Positions 36,365-45,941 of a stretch of 64,000 bases of DNA are shown here, in pieces. Source of the stretch: Velocimicrobium porci (GTDB lineage: Bacteria; Bacillota; Clostridia; Lachnospirales; Lachnospiraceae); contig NZ_VUMT01000010.1 in assembly GCF_009696045.1 (NCBI RefSeq), positions 1 through 64,000 on the forward strand, given 5' to 3'. The notes under the pieces are model-generated. The model saw only the letters and a program-made list of their open reading frames with translations, did not search any database and had not been told where the DNA came from. Both the position numbers and the translations under genes were made by a program. The stretch's first letter is position 1, and each line of letters begins with the position of its first letter.

Positions 36365-36949
36365 TTAAGCATGCTTTGTAATAATGCTGTCAATAAGACC
36401 ATAATCAAGTGCCTCTTTGGCAGTCATATAATTATCTCTTTCTGTATCGATTTCAATAACATCCAATGGCTTTCCTGTATTTGCTGCAAGAATTTCATTT
36501 AATTTTTTCTTTGTCTTTAAAATATTGTCTGCAACAATCTTAATATCAGTAGCCTGACCTTTTGCCCCACCAGATGGCTGGTGAATCATTACTTCGGCAT
36601 TTGGAAGAGCAAATCTCTTTCCTTTTGCTCCACCGGCTAAAAGAAATGCTCCCATGCTGGCTGCCATTCCGATACATGTAGTGGAAACGTCACATTTGAT
36701 ATAGTTCATTGTATCATAAATCGCCATACCTGCGGTAACAGAACCACCCGGGCTGTTGATATATAAGTTAATATCTTTTCCAGGGTCCTCAGACTCTAAA
36801 AATAATAGCTGTGCTACAATTACACTTGCAGATACATCGGTTACTTCTTCACCTAAAAATATGATTCTATCTTTTAATAGTCTTGAATAGATATCGTAGG
36901 ATCTTTCACCCCTGCTCGTCTGTTCAATGACATAAGGTACTAAACTCAT
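36365..36949 (-). CDS. clpP: ATP-dependent Clp protease proteolytic subunit
   Basis: A 194-aa serine peptidase that forms the 14-mer chamber. The catalytic Ser is in [11 protein letters not shown], the His in [10 protein letters not shown] and the Asp in the following helix region [15 protein letters not shown]. The start follows a GGAGG site. It sits between tig and clpX, the classic tig-clpP-clpX order. Confidence 0.97.
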   Translation of the reverse strand: MSLVPYVIEQTSRGERSYDIYSRLLKDRIIFLGEEVTDVSASVIVAQLLFLESEDPGKDINLYINSPGGSVTAGMAIYDTMNYIKCDVSTTCIGMAASMGAFLLAGGAKGKRFALPNAEVMIHQPSGGAKGQATDIKIVADNILKTKKKLNEILAANTGKPLDVIEIDTERDNYMTAKEALDYGLIDSIITKHA

Positions 36950-36994
36950 ATAATTCCCTCCAGTCTTTTCAAACTCTGCTAATATGTTTAACGA

Positions 36995-38281
36995 TTATGC
37001 TTCAACTGCTGAATCTACAATTAAGTCTACTGCTTTTTGAACAGCCATGTCAAGAGCAATTTGTTCTCTTTCATTGTCACCAAGAAGTCCTTTTAGTTTT
37101 TCAACTTCCATCTTGTACATAGCAGCCATATCTTCGATTTCTTTTTCGATATCTTCTTCTGTTGCTTCAATATTTTCAGCTTTTACGATTTCTTCAAGAA
37201 CTAATCTTGTCTGAATCCGTTGTAATGCCTGAGGACGAAGTGTTTCTAAGAATTTCTTTGCATCTAATCCTGTAAACTGGAAGTACTGTTCAATTGATAA
37301 TCCCTGAGATTGAACTCTTTGTGCAAATTCATCTGCCATTTGTCTTACTTGGGATTCTACCATTGGATCTGGTATTTCCATTGTAGCATTCTCAACTGCT
37401 TTTAATACAACAGCTTCTTCTTTTGCTTTCTTTGCTTCCTCAGCTTTTCTTTCTTCTAAATGTTTCTGTACATCTTCTTTATATTCTTTTAATGTTTCAA
37501 ATTCAGAAACGTCTTGTGCAAAATCATCATCTAATTCCGGTAATTCTTTCACTTTGATTTCTTTAATTTTTACTTTAAATGTTGCTGGCTTTCCTGCAAG
37601 TTCTTTTGCATGATATTCTTCTGGGAAAGTAACATTTACTTCTACATCTTCATCTAAATTCTTTCCAATTAATTGTTCTTCGAATGTATCAATGAAAGAG
37701 TGAGAACCAATTGTTAATGGATAATCTTCACCTTTTCCGCCTTCGAATGCAACACCATCAACAAATCCTTCAAAATCAATTACTGTTAAGTCACCATCTT
37801 GAATTGGACGGTCATCTACTGTAATTGTTCTGGAATTTTGTTCTCTTACACGGTCTAGTTCCTTTGTTACATCTTCTTCTGTTACTTTGGCATCTTGTTT
37901 TTCAACTTCTAAACCTTTGTAATCGCCAAGTGTTACTTCCGGACGAACTGCAACTGTAGCTGTAAAAATAAAAGATTTTCCTTTTTCAATTTGTACTACA
38001 TCAATTTCTGGCTGAGATACAATTTCTAATTCACATTCATCAGCTGCTTTTTCATAAGCACCTGGGATAATTGAATTAGCAGCATCTTCATAAAAGATTC
38101 CTGCACCATACATTTTTTCAATCATTGCACGAGGTGCTTTTCCTTTACGGAATCCCTGAATATTGATTTTACCTTTATTTTTATGATAAGCTTTATCCAT
38201 TGCTGCTTCAAATTCTTCTGCACTTACTTCTATTGTAAGCTTTGCCATATTCTTTTCTAAATTTTCTACCTGTAAACTCAT
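36995..38281 (-). CDS. tig: Trigger factor
   Basis: A 428-aa ribosome-bound chaperone. The ribosome-docking signature is GFRKGKAPRAMIEKMYG near residue 43, followed by an FKBP-type PPIase domain (about 150-245, GDLTVIDFEGFVDG) and the helical C-terminal arms. It is the first gene of the tig-clpP-clpX cluster. Confidence 0.97.
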   Translation of the reverse strand: MSLQVENLEKNMAKLTIEVSAEEFEAAMDKAYHKNKGKINIQGFRKGKAPRAMIEKMYGAGIFYEDAANSIIPGAYEKAADECELEIVSQPEIDVVQIEKGKSFIFTATVAVRPEVTLGDYKGLEVEKQDAKVTEEDVTKELDRVREQNSRTITVDDRPIQDGDLTVIDFEGFVDGVAFEGGKGEDYPLTIGSHSFIDTFEEQLIGKNLDEDVEVNVTFPEEYHAKELAGKPATFKVKIKEIKVKELPELDDDFAQDVSEFETLKEYKEDVQKHLEERKAEEAKKAKEEAVVLKAVENATMEIPDPMVESQVRQMADEFAQRVQSQGLSIEQYFQFTGLDAKKFLETLRPQALQRIQTRLVLEEIVKAENIEATEEDIEKEIEDMAAMYKMEVEKLKGLLGDNEREQIALDMAVQKAVDLIVDSAVEA

Positions 38282-38395
38282 TCTAAAATTTCCTCCTTAA
38301 ACTTGTATCTATAGTTGTTTCCGACTATCCGTACATTCGCTATACAGTATAGCACGAGTTATCCTAAATTTCCATAAATATTTGCCTGTATTGCT

Positions 38396-39742
38396 CTATT
38401 TTATTACATATCCCTGCTTTTCTAATGCAGTTACAATACAATCAACACATTCTTCACATAAATCATGTGACTTCGCTTCTACCATAACACGTAAAACCGG
38501 TTCTGTTCCACTCTCTCGCAATAGGACTCTTCCATCTTCGCCTAATTTTTCCGTAACAGCTTCCACTGCTTTCTTTACTTCTTCATCGCTAGTCGCTGCA
38601 CGTTTATCTGCAACTCTTACATTTTTCAATAACTGAGGATAGATTGTAATGTCCTTTATTAAATTCGATAACTTTGTTTTCTTTTCTAACATTACCTCCA
38701 TTAACATAAGAGAAGTTAAAACACCATCACCTGTTGTAGCATATTTTCGGAAAATAATATGTCCGGACTGTTCTCCACCCAGCTCATGACCATTCTGAAT
38801 CATATTTTCAAATACATATTTATCACCTACTGTTGTCTTCTCATAAGAAATTCCGGCTTCATCAAATGCCTTATATAATCCTAAATTGGACATAATTGTT
38901 GTGACAACTGTATTATTAGCCAGGTTACCTCTTTCTTTCATATACACACCACAAATATAAAGGATTAAGTCACCATCAATAATATTTCCCTTATCATCAA
39001 TTGCTAAACAACGGTCTGCATCTCCGTCATATGCAAATCCAACATCAAGACCATTTTCTTTTACAAATTTTTGCAACACTTCAATATGTGTAGAACCACA
39101 ATCTTTATTGATGTTCGTTCCATCCGGCTCATTATGAATTACATACGTTCTTGCACCTAATGCATCAAATACTCCCTTTGCAACAGAAGAGGCTGAACCA
39201 TTTGCACAATCCAAGCCTACTTTGACATCTTTAAAGGAACGGGTTGCTAAAGACATAAGATATCCTATGTATCTGTGACGACCAACCGAATGGTCAATGA
39301 CACATCCTATCTTTTCTTTTGTCGCATATGGTAATGTATCTTCTTCACTATCAATATAGTTCTCTATTAAGTTCTCTATTTCCGCTTCTAGCTTTTGTCC
39401 ATTACCATTTAATATTTTGATTCCATTATCATAATATGGATTATGGCTTGCAGAAATCATTACACCACAATCAAAATCTTCACTACGTATTACATAGGAA
39501 ACACTTGGTGTTGTAGTTACATGTAAAAGGTACACATCGGCACCACTTGCTGTCAATCCCGCTGATAATGCATCTTCAAACATATAGCTGGAACGTCTGG
39601 TGTCTTTTCCTATGACAACTCTTGCTTTATGGTCTTTTCCATAGTAATGTCCTAAAAATCTTCCTATTTTGTATGCGTGTACTACATTCAACCCAACATT
39701 AGCTTCCCCACGGAAACCATCTGTACCAAAATATTTACCCAT
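38396..39742 (-). CDS. glmM: Phosphoglucosamine mutase
   Basis: GlmM interconverts glucosamine 6-phosphate and 1-phosphate for cell-wall UDP-GlcNAc. The phosphorylated serine is in MISASHNPYYDNGIK, the metal loop is AYDGDADRC, the substrate loop GGEQSGHI, and the phosphate loop RESGTEPVLRVM. I chose the internal ATG 8 nt after GGAG, giving 448 aa, the standard length; the longer frame would add 19 residues that include the promoter leader. Confidence 0.97.
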   Translation of the reverse strand: MGKYFGTDGFRGEANVGLNVVHAYKIGRFLGHYYGKDHKARVVIGKDTRRSSYMFEDALSAGLTASGADVYLLHVTTTPSVSYVIRSEDFDCGVMISASHNPYYDNGIKILNGNGQKLEAEIENLIENYIDSEEDTLPYATKEKIGCVIDHSVGRHRYIGYLMSLATRSFKDVKVGLDCANGSASSVAKGVFDALGARTYVIHNEPDGTNINKDCGSTHIEVLQKFVKENGLDVGFAYDGDADRCLAIDDKGNIIDGDLILYICGVYMKERGNLANNTVVTTIMSNLGLYKAFDEAGISYEKTTVGDKYVFENMIQNGHELGGEQSGHIIFRKYATTGDGVLTSLMLMEVMLEKKTKLSNLIKDITIYPQLLKNVRVADKRAATSDEEVKKAVEAVTEKLGEDGRVLLRESGTEPVLRVMVEAKSHDLCEECVDCIVTALEKQGYVIK

Positions 39743-39797
39743 TTTTTCTGCTCCTTTATTTAGGTTTCTACTGACAAAAAAAAATGTCTCAGCTTTC

Positions 39798-39826
39798 ATA
39801 GTATCATACTTTTATGAGAAATTCAA
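39798..39826 (-). promoter_or_regulatory. glmM promoter
   Basis: TTGAAT (39821-39826), a 17-nt spacer and TACTAT (39798-39803) on the minus strand, 56 bp upstream of the chosen start. Its position also argues against the longer glmM frame. Confidence 0.65.
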
Positions 39827-40026
39827 CTATTTCGTTCCTTCTGTTTACGCAGTTTTATCCAAAAATATTTGATTTTCCCATATATTGTGACAAACCGTTT
39901 TATAAAAATCCCCAAATTGTAATAAGTCTCCACCCGGCTATTCTCCCAAAGAAGAACAGTCGGGCAAAGACCCCTTTTCCATAATAATCCTATTTCATAA
40001 AGGACTTTCATCTTTATTTACGATTG

Positions 40027-42399
40027 TTAATATAGGATCCCATAAACTCCTGTCTGATTTACATCTACTATCAGCATTCCCGTAGCGGAATCATAGTAAG
40101 ATCCGGTCACCTTTTTTATTTTTCCTTTCTCGGTTATATACACACCACATACCTTATCTTTTTCCTCGTTATCCCTTAATGTATATGGTATCGATACAGA
40201 TACAGTACCTTTTTCAAATTTCTTAACAGATTGTCCCTTCTTATTTGTGATGTCTATTTTGAAAACAAAATGCTTATTTACAACTTTAGATGTTGTCTCA
40301 GAAAGCATCGATGCAGGTATTTTTTCTATTTTAGTCACCGCTGTGGCACCTTCAACTTTTTCTATCTTTTTGAACACTTTCGGACTAATAGAAACTTGAA
40401 TCCCATCCATTTCCATTTTTACTTCTTTTATATTGGAATTCAATAATTTTTTCTGGGCAGCTTCCGACCATTTAATAGAAAAAATATCTGCTTTACCAGC
40501 AGTTGTTACCTTAAATACAAGGGTAGTACTTTTTCCATTTTCAGAACAGCTATCTATTGCTTTTTGCACGCTCCCCTTTGTCACCGATACAGTAGCGGAT
40601 TTATTTTTATCCATTTTTCCTTTTAAGACAACCATTGTCTTCTCTGTAGGATTTTCTTTGGAAACCGGAGCTTTTTCCTGATCTGAAATTGAACCTGACT
40701 CTGCATCCATGCCTGAGCCTGAACTTCCACCTGAGTCTGAACTTCCGCCTGAGCCTGAACTTCCACCTGAGCCTGAACTTCCGCCTGAGCCTGAACTTCC
40801 ACCTGAGCCTGAACTTCCACCTGAGCCTTCATCTGACCCCGGAGATGGTTGAGGTTTTGGCGTTCCGCCTGAATCCGGTAAATTTATCTTTTCAAAAACA
40901 GCCGTAAGAACTCTATCTCCTGCAACTGTTATCTTATAGCAGTCATCTGTACTAATCTTTTCACCATTTTCCATCCAACAAACAAACTTATGACCTTCCT
41001 TAGCTTTTGCAATGACAACTACAGAAGAATTCTTTTTATAAACCCCGTCTCCTGTTACCGTCCCTCCGCTACTTTCTTTCGCAATCAAAGTGATTTTATG
41101 CTGCTTTTCCTCTGTATCATCCCCTTCTTCGATATCATTATTTTCCTTATAAGAATCAGGCGTCCAATGATTTCTTGCATCCTTATTTACTGTCTCATCC
41201 CTCCGTAATCCTTTTGTTTTCGTCTTTCCACCACCCGTACGTATATTTCTACCTTTCAGCACATTTGAATTGTCGAACATTCCACCGGAAGAAATATCCA
41301 AAACAAAATAGTCAGACTCCCCTGATAATTCATGATACATCTCTAATTTACTTACAGCTAATCCGCTGCTAGCCAAAAGTGATCCTGTAGGATGCCAGTT
41401 TATGTCCTCTGTTTCGACATCAATCAGCTTCATAAAATCTATTGTAAAATCATAAGCATCGTATGCAAACTTCTCCTGAAAATCCTCAATGCTTGTATAC
41501 TTTTGATTTGTTTGTCTGCAAATAGCCTGACTGAGAGAATATCCATCCTCCACGTCCAGCACAATTGCATCTAATCCCTTTATAATGTTATCACTTGTAA
41601 TACTGGCGGTTTCACCACCTGCAATATGCCCCAAATAAAGTACCGCAATATACCCCTGTGCATATTGCTCATACCCGAGGTAGTAAAATTCACTCAGCCA
41701 TTGTTTGATTTTCTCCTCTCTGGGCTCTCGGAAATACAAATCATTAGTCAGCTTTCCACACCACTCAAGCCCACCACCTACGGTTTGGGCTATCCCCTCA
41801 TAAAACCAACCTGGGAATCTGTCTACGGTTTCATTATATGTATTGGTCCAGTATCCGTCTCCGAGCATCCCGGTGGTAGTGACATCAAACATAACCGCAT
41901 GCATCATCTCATGGGCAATGGATCCATACAATTCCCCATATTTGGCATCTGCATCTACTTTTCCTTCCTTGGTTGCCGTTAATGTTGCCATATTAATGCT
42001 AAGCTTATATTCTATGCCGTTGGAAGTAACCAATGCTAAGGCCGCCCCTTTCACATCGCGATTATAAAACTCTAATCCAATCTTCATGCCTTCCACAGTA
42101 GGCTTTGCAAATGAAAACTTCTCTGTTATTCCACTCAAAATCCTCGGAACATACTCCTTTTGCAAATCTAGGGCAAATTCTTTTAACGCCTCTGGGGTAA
42201 ATTTCCCATTACTTTCAGATGCCCACTTCTTATAAAGCTCATCATTTAGAATGTCCTCTTCCTGCACATTGGCAATATCTGGATTGCCACCTTCCAAATT
42301 GTCTGCATTTGCTGTAACCGGTGTTATTACCAAAACCGTGCTCAGACAAAACAGAGCAAATAAAACCTGTTTTATTCTTCTCATAACCCTCTTTACCAT
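40027..42399 (-). CDS. Secreted gluzincin-type metallopeptidase with Gly/Ser repeat linker
   Basis: The 790-aa precursor has a basic start and hydrophobic signal peptide (about residues 8-30, cleavage likely near ANA-D). The peptidase domain has zinc motif SIAHEMMHAVMF (HExxH at 163-167) and FPGWFYEGIAQTVGGG, whose Glu201 should be the third zinc ligand. This pattern resembles flagellinolysin-like and related gluzincins. A bacterial-repeat domain follows (about 434-505), then a linker of tandem GSGGSS units (about 525-563), then a C-terminal beta-rich domain of about 200 residues with no LPxTG anchor. The substrate is unknown; surface or host proteins are possible. Start choice between two nearby ATGs is uncertain. 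Confidence 0.85.
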   Translation of the reverse strand: MVKRVMRRIKQVLFALFCLSTVLVITPVTANADNLEGGNPDIANVQEEDILNDELYKKWASESNGKFTPEALKEFALDLQKEYVPRILSGITEKFSFAKPTVEGMKIGLEFYNRDVKGAALALVTSNGIEYKLSINMATLTATKEGKVDADAKYGELYGSIAHEMMHAVMFDVTTTGMLGDGYWTNTYNETVDRFPGWFYEGIAQTVGGGLEWCGKLTNDLYFREPREEKIKQWLSEFYYLGYEQYAQGYIAVLYLGHIAGGETASITSDNIIKGLDAIVLDVEDGYSLSQAICRQTNQKYTSIEDFQEKFAYDAYDFTIDFMKLIDVETEDINWHPTGSLLASSGLAVSKLEMYHELSGESDYFVLDISSGGMFDNSNVLKGRNIRTGGGKTKTKGLRRDETVNKDARNHWTPDSYKENNDIEEGDDTEEKQHKITLIAKESSGGTVTGDGVYKKNSSVVVIAKAKEGHKFVCWMENGEKISTDDCYKITVAGDRVLTAVFEKINLPDSGGTPKPQPSPGSDEGSGGSSGSGGSSGSGGSSGSGGSSGSGGSSDSGGSSGSGMDAESGSISDQEKAPVSKENPTEKTMVVLKGKMDKNKSATVSVTKGSVQKAIDSCSENGKSTTLVFKVTTAGKADIFSIKWSEAAQKKLLNSNIKEVKMEMDGIQVSISPKVFKKIEKVEGATAVTKIEKIPASMLSETTSKVVNKHFVFKIDITNKKGQSVKKFEKGTVSVSIPYTLRDNEEKDKVCGVYITEKGKIKKVTGSYYDSATGMLIVDVNQTGVYGILY
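40711..40827 (-). repeat. Tandem 18-bp repeats encoding GSGGSS
   Basis: About six direct copies of an 18-bp unit encode Gly-Ser-Gly-Gly-Ser-Ser, with one Ser to Asp variation (SSDSGG). They form a flexible linker in the metallopeptidase. Perfect in-frame DNA repeats such as these can change copy number by slippage without breaking the gene. Confidence 0.9.
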
Positions 42400-42551
42400 C
42401 CTTTCCAGACGCTCTTTTTTTGTCCAGTTGCAAACTAAAAATCATTATTAAACTAATAAGTTTTAAAAAATAGTATAATTGGAACAATTATACCTTAAAC
42501 TCTTTAAAAAGTCAATTTTTTATTTAAGGTGGTTCCTACCATAATTCCAAC

Positions 42552-42606
42552 CAAAACAAAAGCAGTGCATACCGTCAGCTTTTTTACTGACAGTAATACA
42601 CTGCTT
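42552..42606 (-). terminator. Terminator of the second chemoreceptor gene
   Basis: Minus-strand GCAGTGTATTACTGTCAG and CTGACGGTATGCACTGC arms pair over about 16 bp with small mismatches, followed by TTTTGTTTT. Confidence 0.85.
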
Positions 42607-42647
42607 CATCGTATTAAGTAATATTTTTTTACTCGTTATAAATGACG

Positions 42648-44354
42648 CTATCTTTCTCTCAAAATAAACTTTCCAACCAACTCACTCATAGATATTGCCT
42701 GTGCAGCTAACTCTTCACTCGTTGCAGATGACTCTTCTGCTGTTGCGGAATTGGACTGAATTACCTCTGAAATCTGATTTACACCAAGTTCTGCCTGCTC
42801 CATGGCGTTTGCCTGTTTTTCAGAAATTTCACTCAATTGTTTCGAAGAATCAGCAATTGATTTGATACCTTCCACAACTTCTTCAATTGAAGTTGCCGCA
42901 CGCTCCGCTGCTTTATTTCCTTCTGCAATTTCCTGAAGTGAACCTTCTATTAACTCTCTGGTATCAATAGCAGATTGTGCACTTTGCTCAGCAAGCTTAC
43001 GAATCTGATCCGCTACAACGGCAAAGCCTTTTCCTGCCTCACCTGCTCTTGCCGCTTCAATTGCTGCATTTAAAGACAAAAGATTCGTTTGACTTGCAAT
43101 ATCTTCAATTTCAGAAATAATATTTTCAATCTTTTGCGAAGCATCATTAATTCGATCCATCGCCGTTACCATTGCTTTCATTTCTCCACGACTATTATCT
43201 GCCTCTTCCGCATATTTTTTCGCCTGTTCGTAAGATTTTTCTACATGTTCTGCTGTTTCGTGAACTGCATTTGTTATATTGGCAATCGTTGCCTGAAGTT
43301 CTTCTACAGAGGCTGCCTGATCTGTTGCGCCCTCTGCCAATGCCTGTGCTGCCTCTGCCATATTATTAGATCCTGCCGATACCTGACTGGAAGCATCGTT
43401 AATTTGATGCAATGTTTCACTCATCTGGCGGTTCATTTTTCTCATTGCCTCTTTTAATATTCCAAACTCACCAACATATTTTTCTTCAATTTTTGTATTG
43501 ACTGAATAATCGCCTTCAGCCATTGCTCCTAATAATTCACCTGCATCTTTTATAATTGCTGACAAATCAATTGCCATCTGTCTTGCTTCTTTTGCCATAT
43601 CCGCAACTTCATCATCTGTAGTTACTTTTGGAAAAGGTGTAGTTAAATCACCCTGGGCAAATTCTTTTAACCGTGCTGACAATTCTCCCAATGGATTGGC
43701 AATGCCCTCTGCAATCGAGTCACCTAATTTAGTAGAAATAACTACTGCAATTGCGATAATAATGATAATTAAAATAAGTAATATGATTCTTAATATTCCT
43801 AATGAATGACTTAATTCATTTCCTTTATCAACTTTTAATTCAAGTAACTTTTCCATGTTTTCATAAAGTTCATCATACATAGGAGAAAGTTCTTCCATTG
43901 CTATCTTCTGAGCCTGACGACTTTTCTCTTTGTCATTTGTGACACCTGCTGAAATAACTTCATCATCTTTTTTCCAATATTCATCTAATTCGGATGCAAC
44001 ATTATTATATGCTTCCTCCACTTCTTTTGATACTAATGTTTTCTTAATTGCCTCAAAGTACTCTTCAAATTTTTCCTTTTTCGCATCATGTGTCTGCAAA
44101 ACTTCCTGAATCGCATCAGCATCATCATATCCAATAACCGCACGTGTTGCACTTCTGGTATCTGCAAAAGTTACCATTGCTTTTCCGATATCCCCTTGTG
44201 CGAAACCATAGTTTTGTAGTGCATATGCATATCTGCTAGATATAATTATCATTGCAATACAGCCAACCACTGCTGCTACACTCGCAATTGCCGACACCAT
44301 AATAAAGCCAGTAGTCAATCTCTTTTTTATTCTCATCTTCTTAAAATTAATCAT
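42648..44354 (-). CDS. Methyl-accepting chemotaxis protein (second copy)
   Basis: The 568-aa receptor has TM1 at about residues 16-42, an external helical sensor of about 145 residues, TM2 at about 188-212, HAMP and the signalling hairpin with [20 protein letters not shown]. It shares the sequence [10 protein letters not shown] just after TM1 with [10 protein letters not shown] in the receptor at 7723-9453, so the two sensors are paralogues of one 4HB-type family. There is no CheR-tether pentapeptide. The ligand is unknown. Confidence 0.95.
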   Translation of the reverse strand: MINFKKMRIKKRLTTGFIMVSAIASVAAVVGCIAMIIISSRYAYALQNYGFAQGDIGKAMVTFADTRSATRAVIGYDDADAIQEVLQTHDAKKEKFEEYFEAIKKTLVSKEVEEAYNNVASELDEYWKKDDEVISAGVTNDKEKSRQAQKIAMEELSPMYDELYENMEKLLELKVDKGNELSHSLGILRIILLILIIIIIAIAVVISTKLGDSIAEGIANPLGELSARLKEFAQGDLTTPFPKVTTDDEVADMAKEARQMAIDLSAIIKDAGELLGAMAEGDYSVNTKIEEKYVGEFGILKEAMRKMNRQMSETLHQINDASSQVSAGSNNMAEAAQALAEGATDQAASVEELQATIANITNAVHETAEHVEKSYEQAKKYAEEADNSRGEMKAMVTAMDRINDASQKIENIISEIEDIASQTNLLSLNAAIEAARAGEAGKGFAVVADQIRKLAEQSAQSAIDTRELIEGSLQEIAEGNKAAERAATSIEEVVEGIKSIADSSKQLSEISEKQANAMEQAELGVNQISEVIQSNSATAEESSATSEELAAQAISMSELVGKFILRER

Positions 44355-44856
44355 TGCTCTACGCTTCCTTTCTTTTTACTTACACCCAAGATACCTTTTC
44401 CAGTCCACATTAACTTCATAAAACTAATCTTTTCCCACAATAATTTCAGAGAATCCATTAAACCAATTCGCAATGCAGCAAGTAATAAAATCTAATTTAG
44501 CACAAATAGTTGTTTGCTATATAGATAATTTCTTTTTTCAATCCTCCTTTTTCTTTTTGTGTAGTTTTATTATTACTATCATAGTTATATATTTTCATTT
44601 TACCTTTCTTGATTTCTAAAGTCAATCCCACAAATAAATATTTACAGTTAATACTGTTTTATTTTATCATTTATTACTTCAAAAATATATTTTTTCGTTG
44701 TTTTCTTCCTATTCTTCATTTTTACATCAATATAACTTTCTTTTTAACAATATTTTTATGTTTTATATATAATTCTATGAAATTAATTTTTTACATGCAA
44801 AAAACCAGAAAGAGCTTTACTTTCTCCTTCTGGCTTTTTAACGTCTTATTAATAAA
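44355..44856. other. AT-rich intergenic region between the chemoreceptor and the spore protein
   Basis: About 500 bp, very rich in A and T, with short frames only. It includes the chemoreceptor leader on the left and the spore-protein terminator on the right. I looked for a sigma-D box upstream of the receptor and saw no convincing one. Nothing else is supported. Confidence 0.6.
44800..44838 (-). terminator. Terminator of the spore protein gene
   Basis: Minus-strand CCAGAAGGAG and CTCTTTCTGG arms (44805-44833) form a stem with one mismatch, followed by TTTTTTGC. A-runs flank the other side, so it may be bidirectional. Confidence 0.85.
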
Positions 44857-45081
44857 TTAGTTTGTTCCAGATTGTCCGGACATAGATTCTTCCTGACGTT
44901 TAATCATCTGACGAACCATTTCTCCACCTACAGAACCTGTCTGTTTACTTGTTAAATCTCCATTATAACCTTGTTTTAATGGTACACCAATTTCAGATGC
45001 TACTTCCATTTTGAAACGATCCATTGCTTCTTTTGCTTGTGGTACTTCCATTCTATTGGATCCGCTGTTGTTACTTGCCAT
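44857..45081 (-). CDS. Small acid-soluble spore protein, alpha/beta type
   Basis: A 74-aa protein that coats DNA in the dormant spore and protects it from UV and hydrolysis. It carries the family blocks MDRFKMEVASEIGV and NGDLTSKQTGSVGGEMVRQM, including the Glu-Ile/Gly-Val germination protease (GPR) cleavage region in FKMEVASEIG. GGAGG precedes the ATG. Expression is expected in the forespore under sigma-G. The gene shows that the organism belongs to an endospore-forming lineage. Confidence 0.97.
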   Translation of the reverse strand: MASNNSGSNRMEVPQAKEAMDRFKMEVASEIGVPLKQGYNGDLTSKQTGSVGGEMVRQMIKRQEESMSGQSGTN

Positions 45082-45318
45082 AATTCTTTACCTCCGTAAA
45101 CATATTGTTTATTGTATTTGATAAGAAATAAAAGTTATTACTGTCATTGCTTTTCACCTCTGTTGCCTGACAGCGAATTGTTTTTATTGCTTATCTTGGT
45201 ATTATTATGTTCCGGTTCCATTATTTTATGTTGGTAATTTTTGCAAATATATAGCACTAACAACAGCTCTCTATCTTCTACTTTCTACCCCATCTTATCT
45301 ACCTTATCTTCTCGTTTG

Positions 45319-45582
45319 CTATTTAAACGGTATCAATAATCTTTCATCAATAAATTTTCGAAACGCAATCAAATATTGCTCTTGATTTTCTACACTCATA
45401 TTTCTAATATGCTCATCAACTTCACTTACTTTTAAGCACTCTTTCTCCCCTATTAGTTCCAAAAATTTTAATATGTAATCATCTACCTCCAGCTTTGCCA
45501 AATCATCAGGCATGGATACTACATACTTTTTGTTCTCCATTTCTATTACCTTTATCGGCTTCGCTACTAGATAACTTTCCAT
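45319..45582 (-). CDS. Small hypothetical protein, possibly PqqD-like fold
   Basis: An 87-aa protein with a beta-strand start (VIEMENKKYVVSMPDD), then a helix with DDYILKFLELIGE, a middle helix and a last helix plus strand (FRKFIDERLLIPF). The pattern resembles a PqqD/RRE-like winged helix, but identity is too low to claim it. The likely start is the ATG 9 nt after GGAG; a GTG lies 6 nt upstream. It stands alone between the spore protein and the peptide/regulator pair. No function assigned. Confidence 0.6.
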   Translation of the reverse strand: MESYLVAKPIKVIEMENKKYVVSMPDDLAKLEVDDYILKFLELIGEKECLKVSEVDEHIRNMSVENQEQYLIAFRKFIDERLLIPFK

Positions 45583-45666
45583 CCTCACCCACTCCTTTTT
45601 CTTTTTTTAACATTACCAACAAATTGTTCTGTATAAGCTTTTTCTATAATACAATATAGGGTAAGT

Positions 45667-45745
45667 AAAAACCATGACGTTTTTGGAGAATATAAAAATA
45701 TAGCATGTCAATGTTCTCCAAAAACGTCATGGTTTTTTTATTTAT
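45667..45745. repeat. 24-bp perfect inverted repeat upstream of the peptide gene
   Basis: The arms at 45667-45690 and 45714-45737 are perfect reverse complements (core CCATGACGTTTTTGGAGAA), separated by 23 nt. The plus-strand arm is followed by TTATTTATT, so it can act as a strong terminator for rightward transcripts. It could also be a paired operator for the dual-HTH regulator or the trace of a miniature element. A weak promoter for the peptide gene begins at its right edge. Confidence 0.8.
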
Positions 45746-45758
45746 TCTTAACTATAAT
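45730..45758 (+). promoter_or_regulatory. Possible activated promoter of the small peptide gene
   Basis: A perfect TATAAT (45753-45758) lies 33 bp before the peptide ATG. At the 17-nt spacing the -35 is only TGGTTT and overlaps the right arm of the inverted repeat. A good -10 with a poor -35 is typical of promoters that need an activator, so regulator binding at the repeat is a plausible requirement. Confidence 0.45.
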
Positions 45759-45791
45759 GACCCGTAGATTAGATTACTTGGAGGTATAAAC

Positions 45792-45941
45792 ATGAAAAAT
45801 TTTAGAAATGATTTTGTTAAAATTACTGCTGTGTTATTACTAATTAGTATCATTGGAATCACAGCATTTAATCACATTAATGTAGCACATTGTGATATTC
45901 AAGTATGTAGCATTCTTAAAGAATCTCTTGAATCATATTAA
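45792..45941 (+). CDS. Small exported-looking peptide (candidate signal-peptide precursor)
   Basis: A 49-aa ORF with GGAGG 7 nt before the ATG. Its structure is a charged start (MKNFRNDFVK), one hydrophobic helix (about residues 11-26) and a 23-residue polar tail, INVAHCDIQVCSILKESLES plus Tyr, with two cysteines four residues apart. This is the layout of pro-peptides for RRNPP systems such as Phr or PapR, which are exported and trimmed to a short C-terminal signal. It ends inside the regulator gene on the other strand, with a 4-bp tail-to-tail overlap. The ORF and ribosome binding site are seen directly; the signalling role is inferred. Confidence 0.65.
   Translation: MKNFRNDFVKITAVLLLISIIGITAFNHINVAHCDIQVCSILKESLESY

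Noticed and set aside
39823-40011. 62-codon minus-strand ORF between glmM and the metallopeptidase gene
   Set aside because: No ribosome binding site, composition is Lys/Tyr/Trp-rich as expected from random AT-rich DNA, and it overlaps the glmM promoter.
40690-40840. CRISPR-like array
   Set aside because: The repeats are contiguous, 18 bp long, in frame and without spacers; they encode a protein linker. No CRISPR array was seen elsewhere in the window.
40689-40907. ORFs opposite and out of frame to the Gly/Ser repeats
   Set aside because: Periodic sequence gives long open frames in several phases; they are shadows of the repeat unit.
44355-44760. Possible sigma-D promoter for the second chemoreceptor
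   Set aside because: A TAAA with a weak GATA-like partner exists, but it matches too few consensus positions to call.
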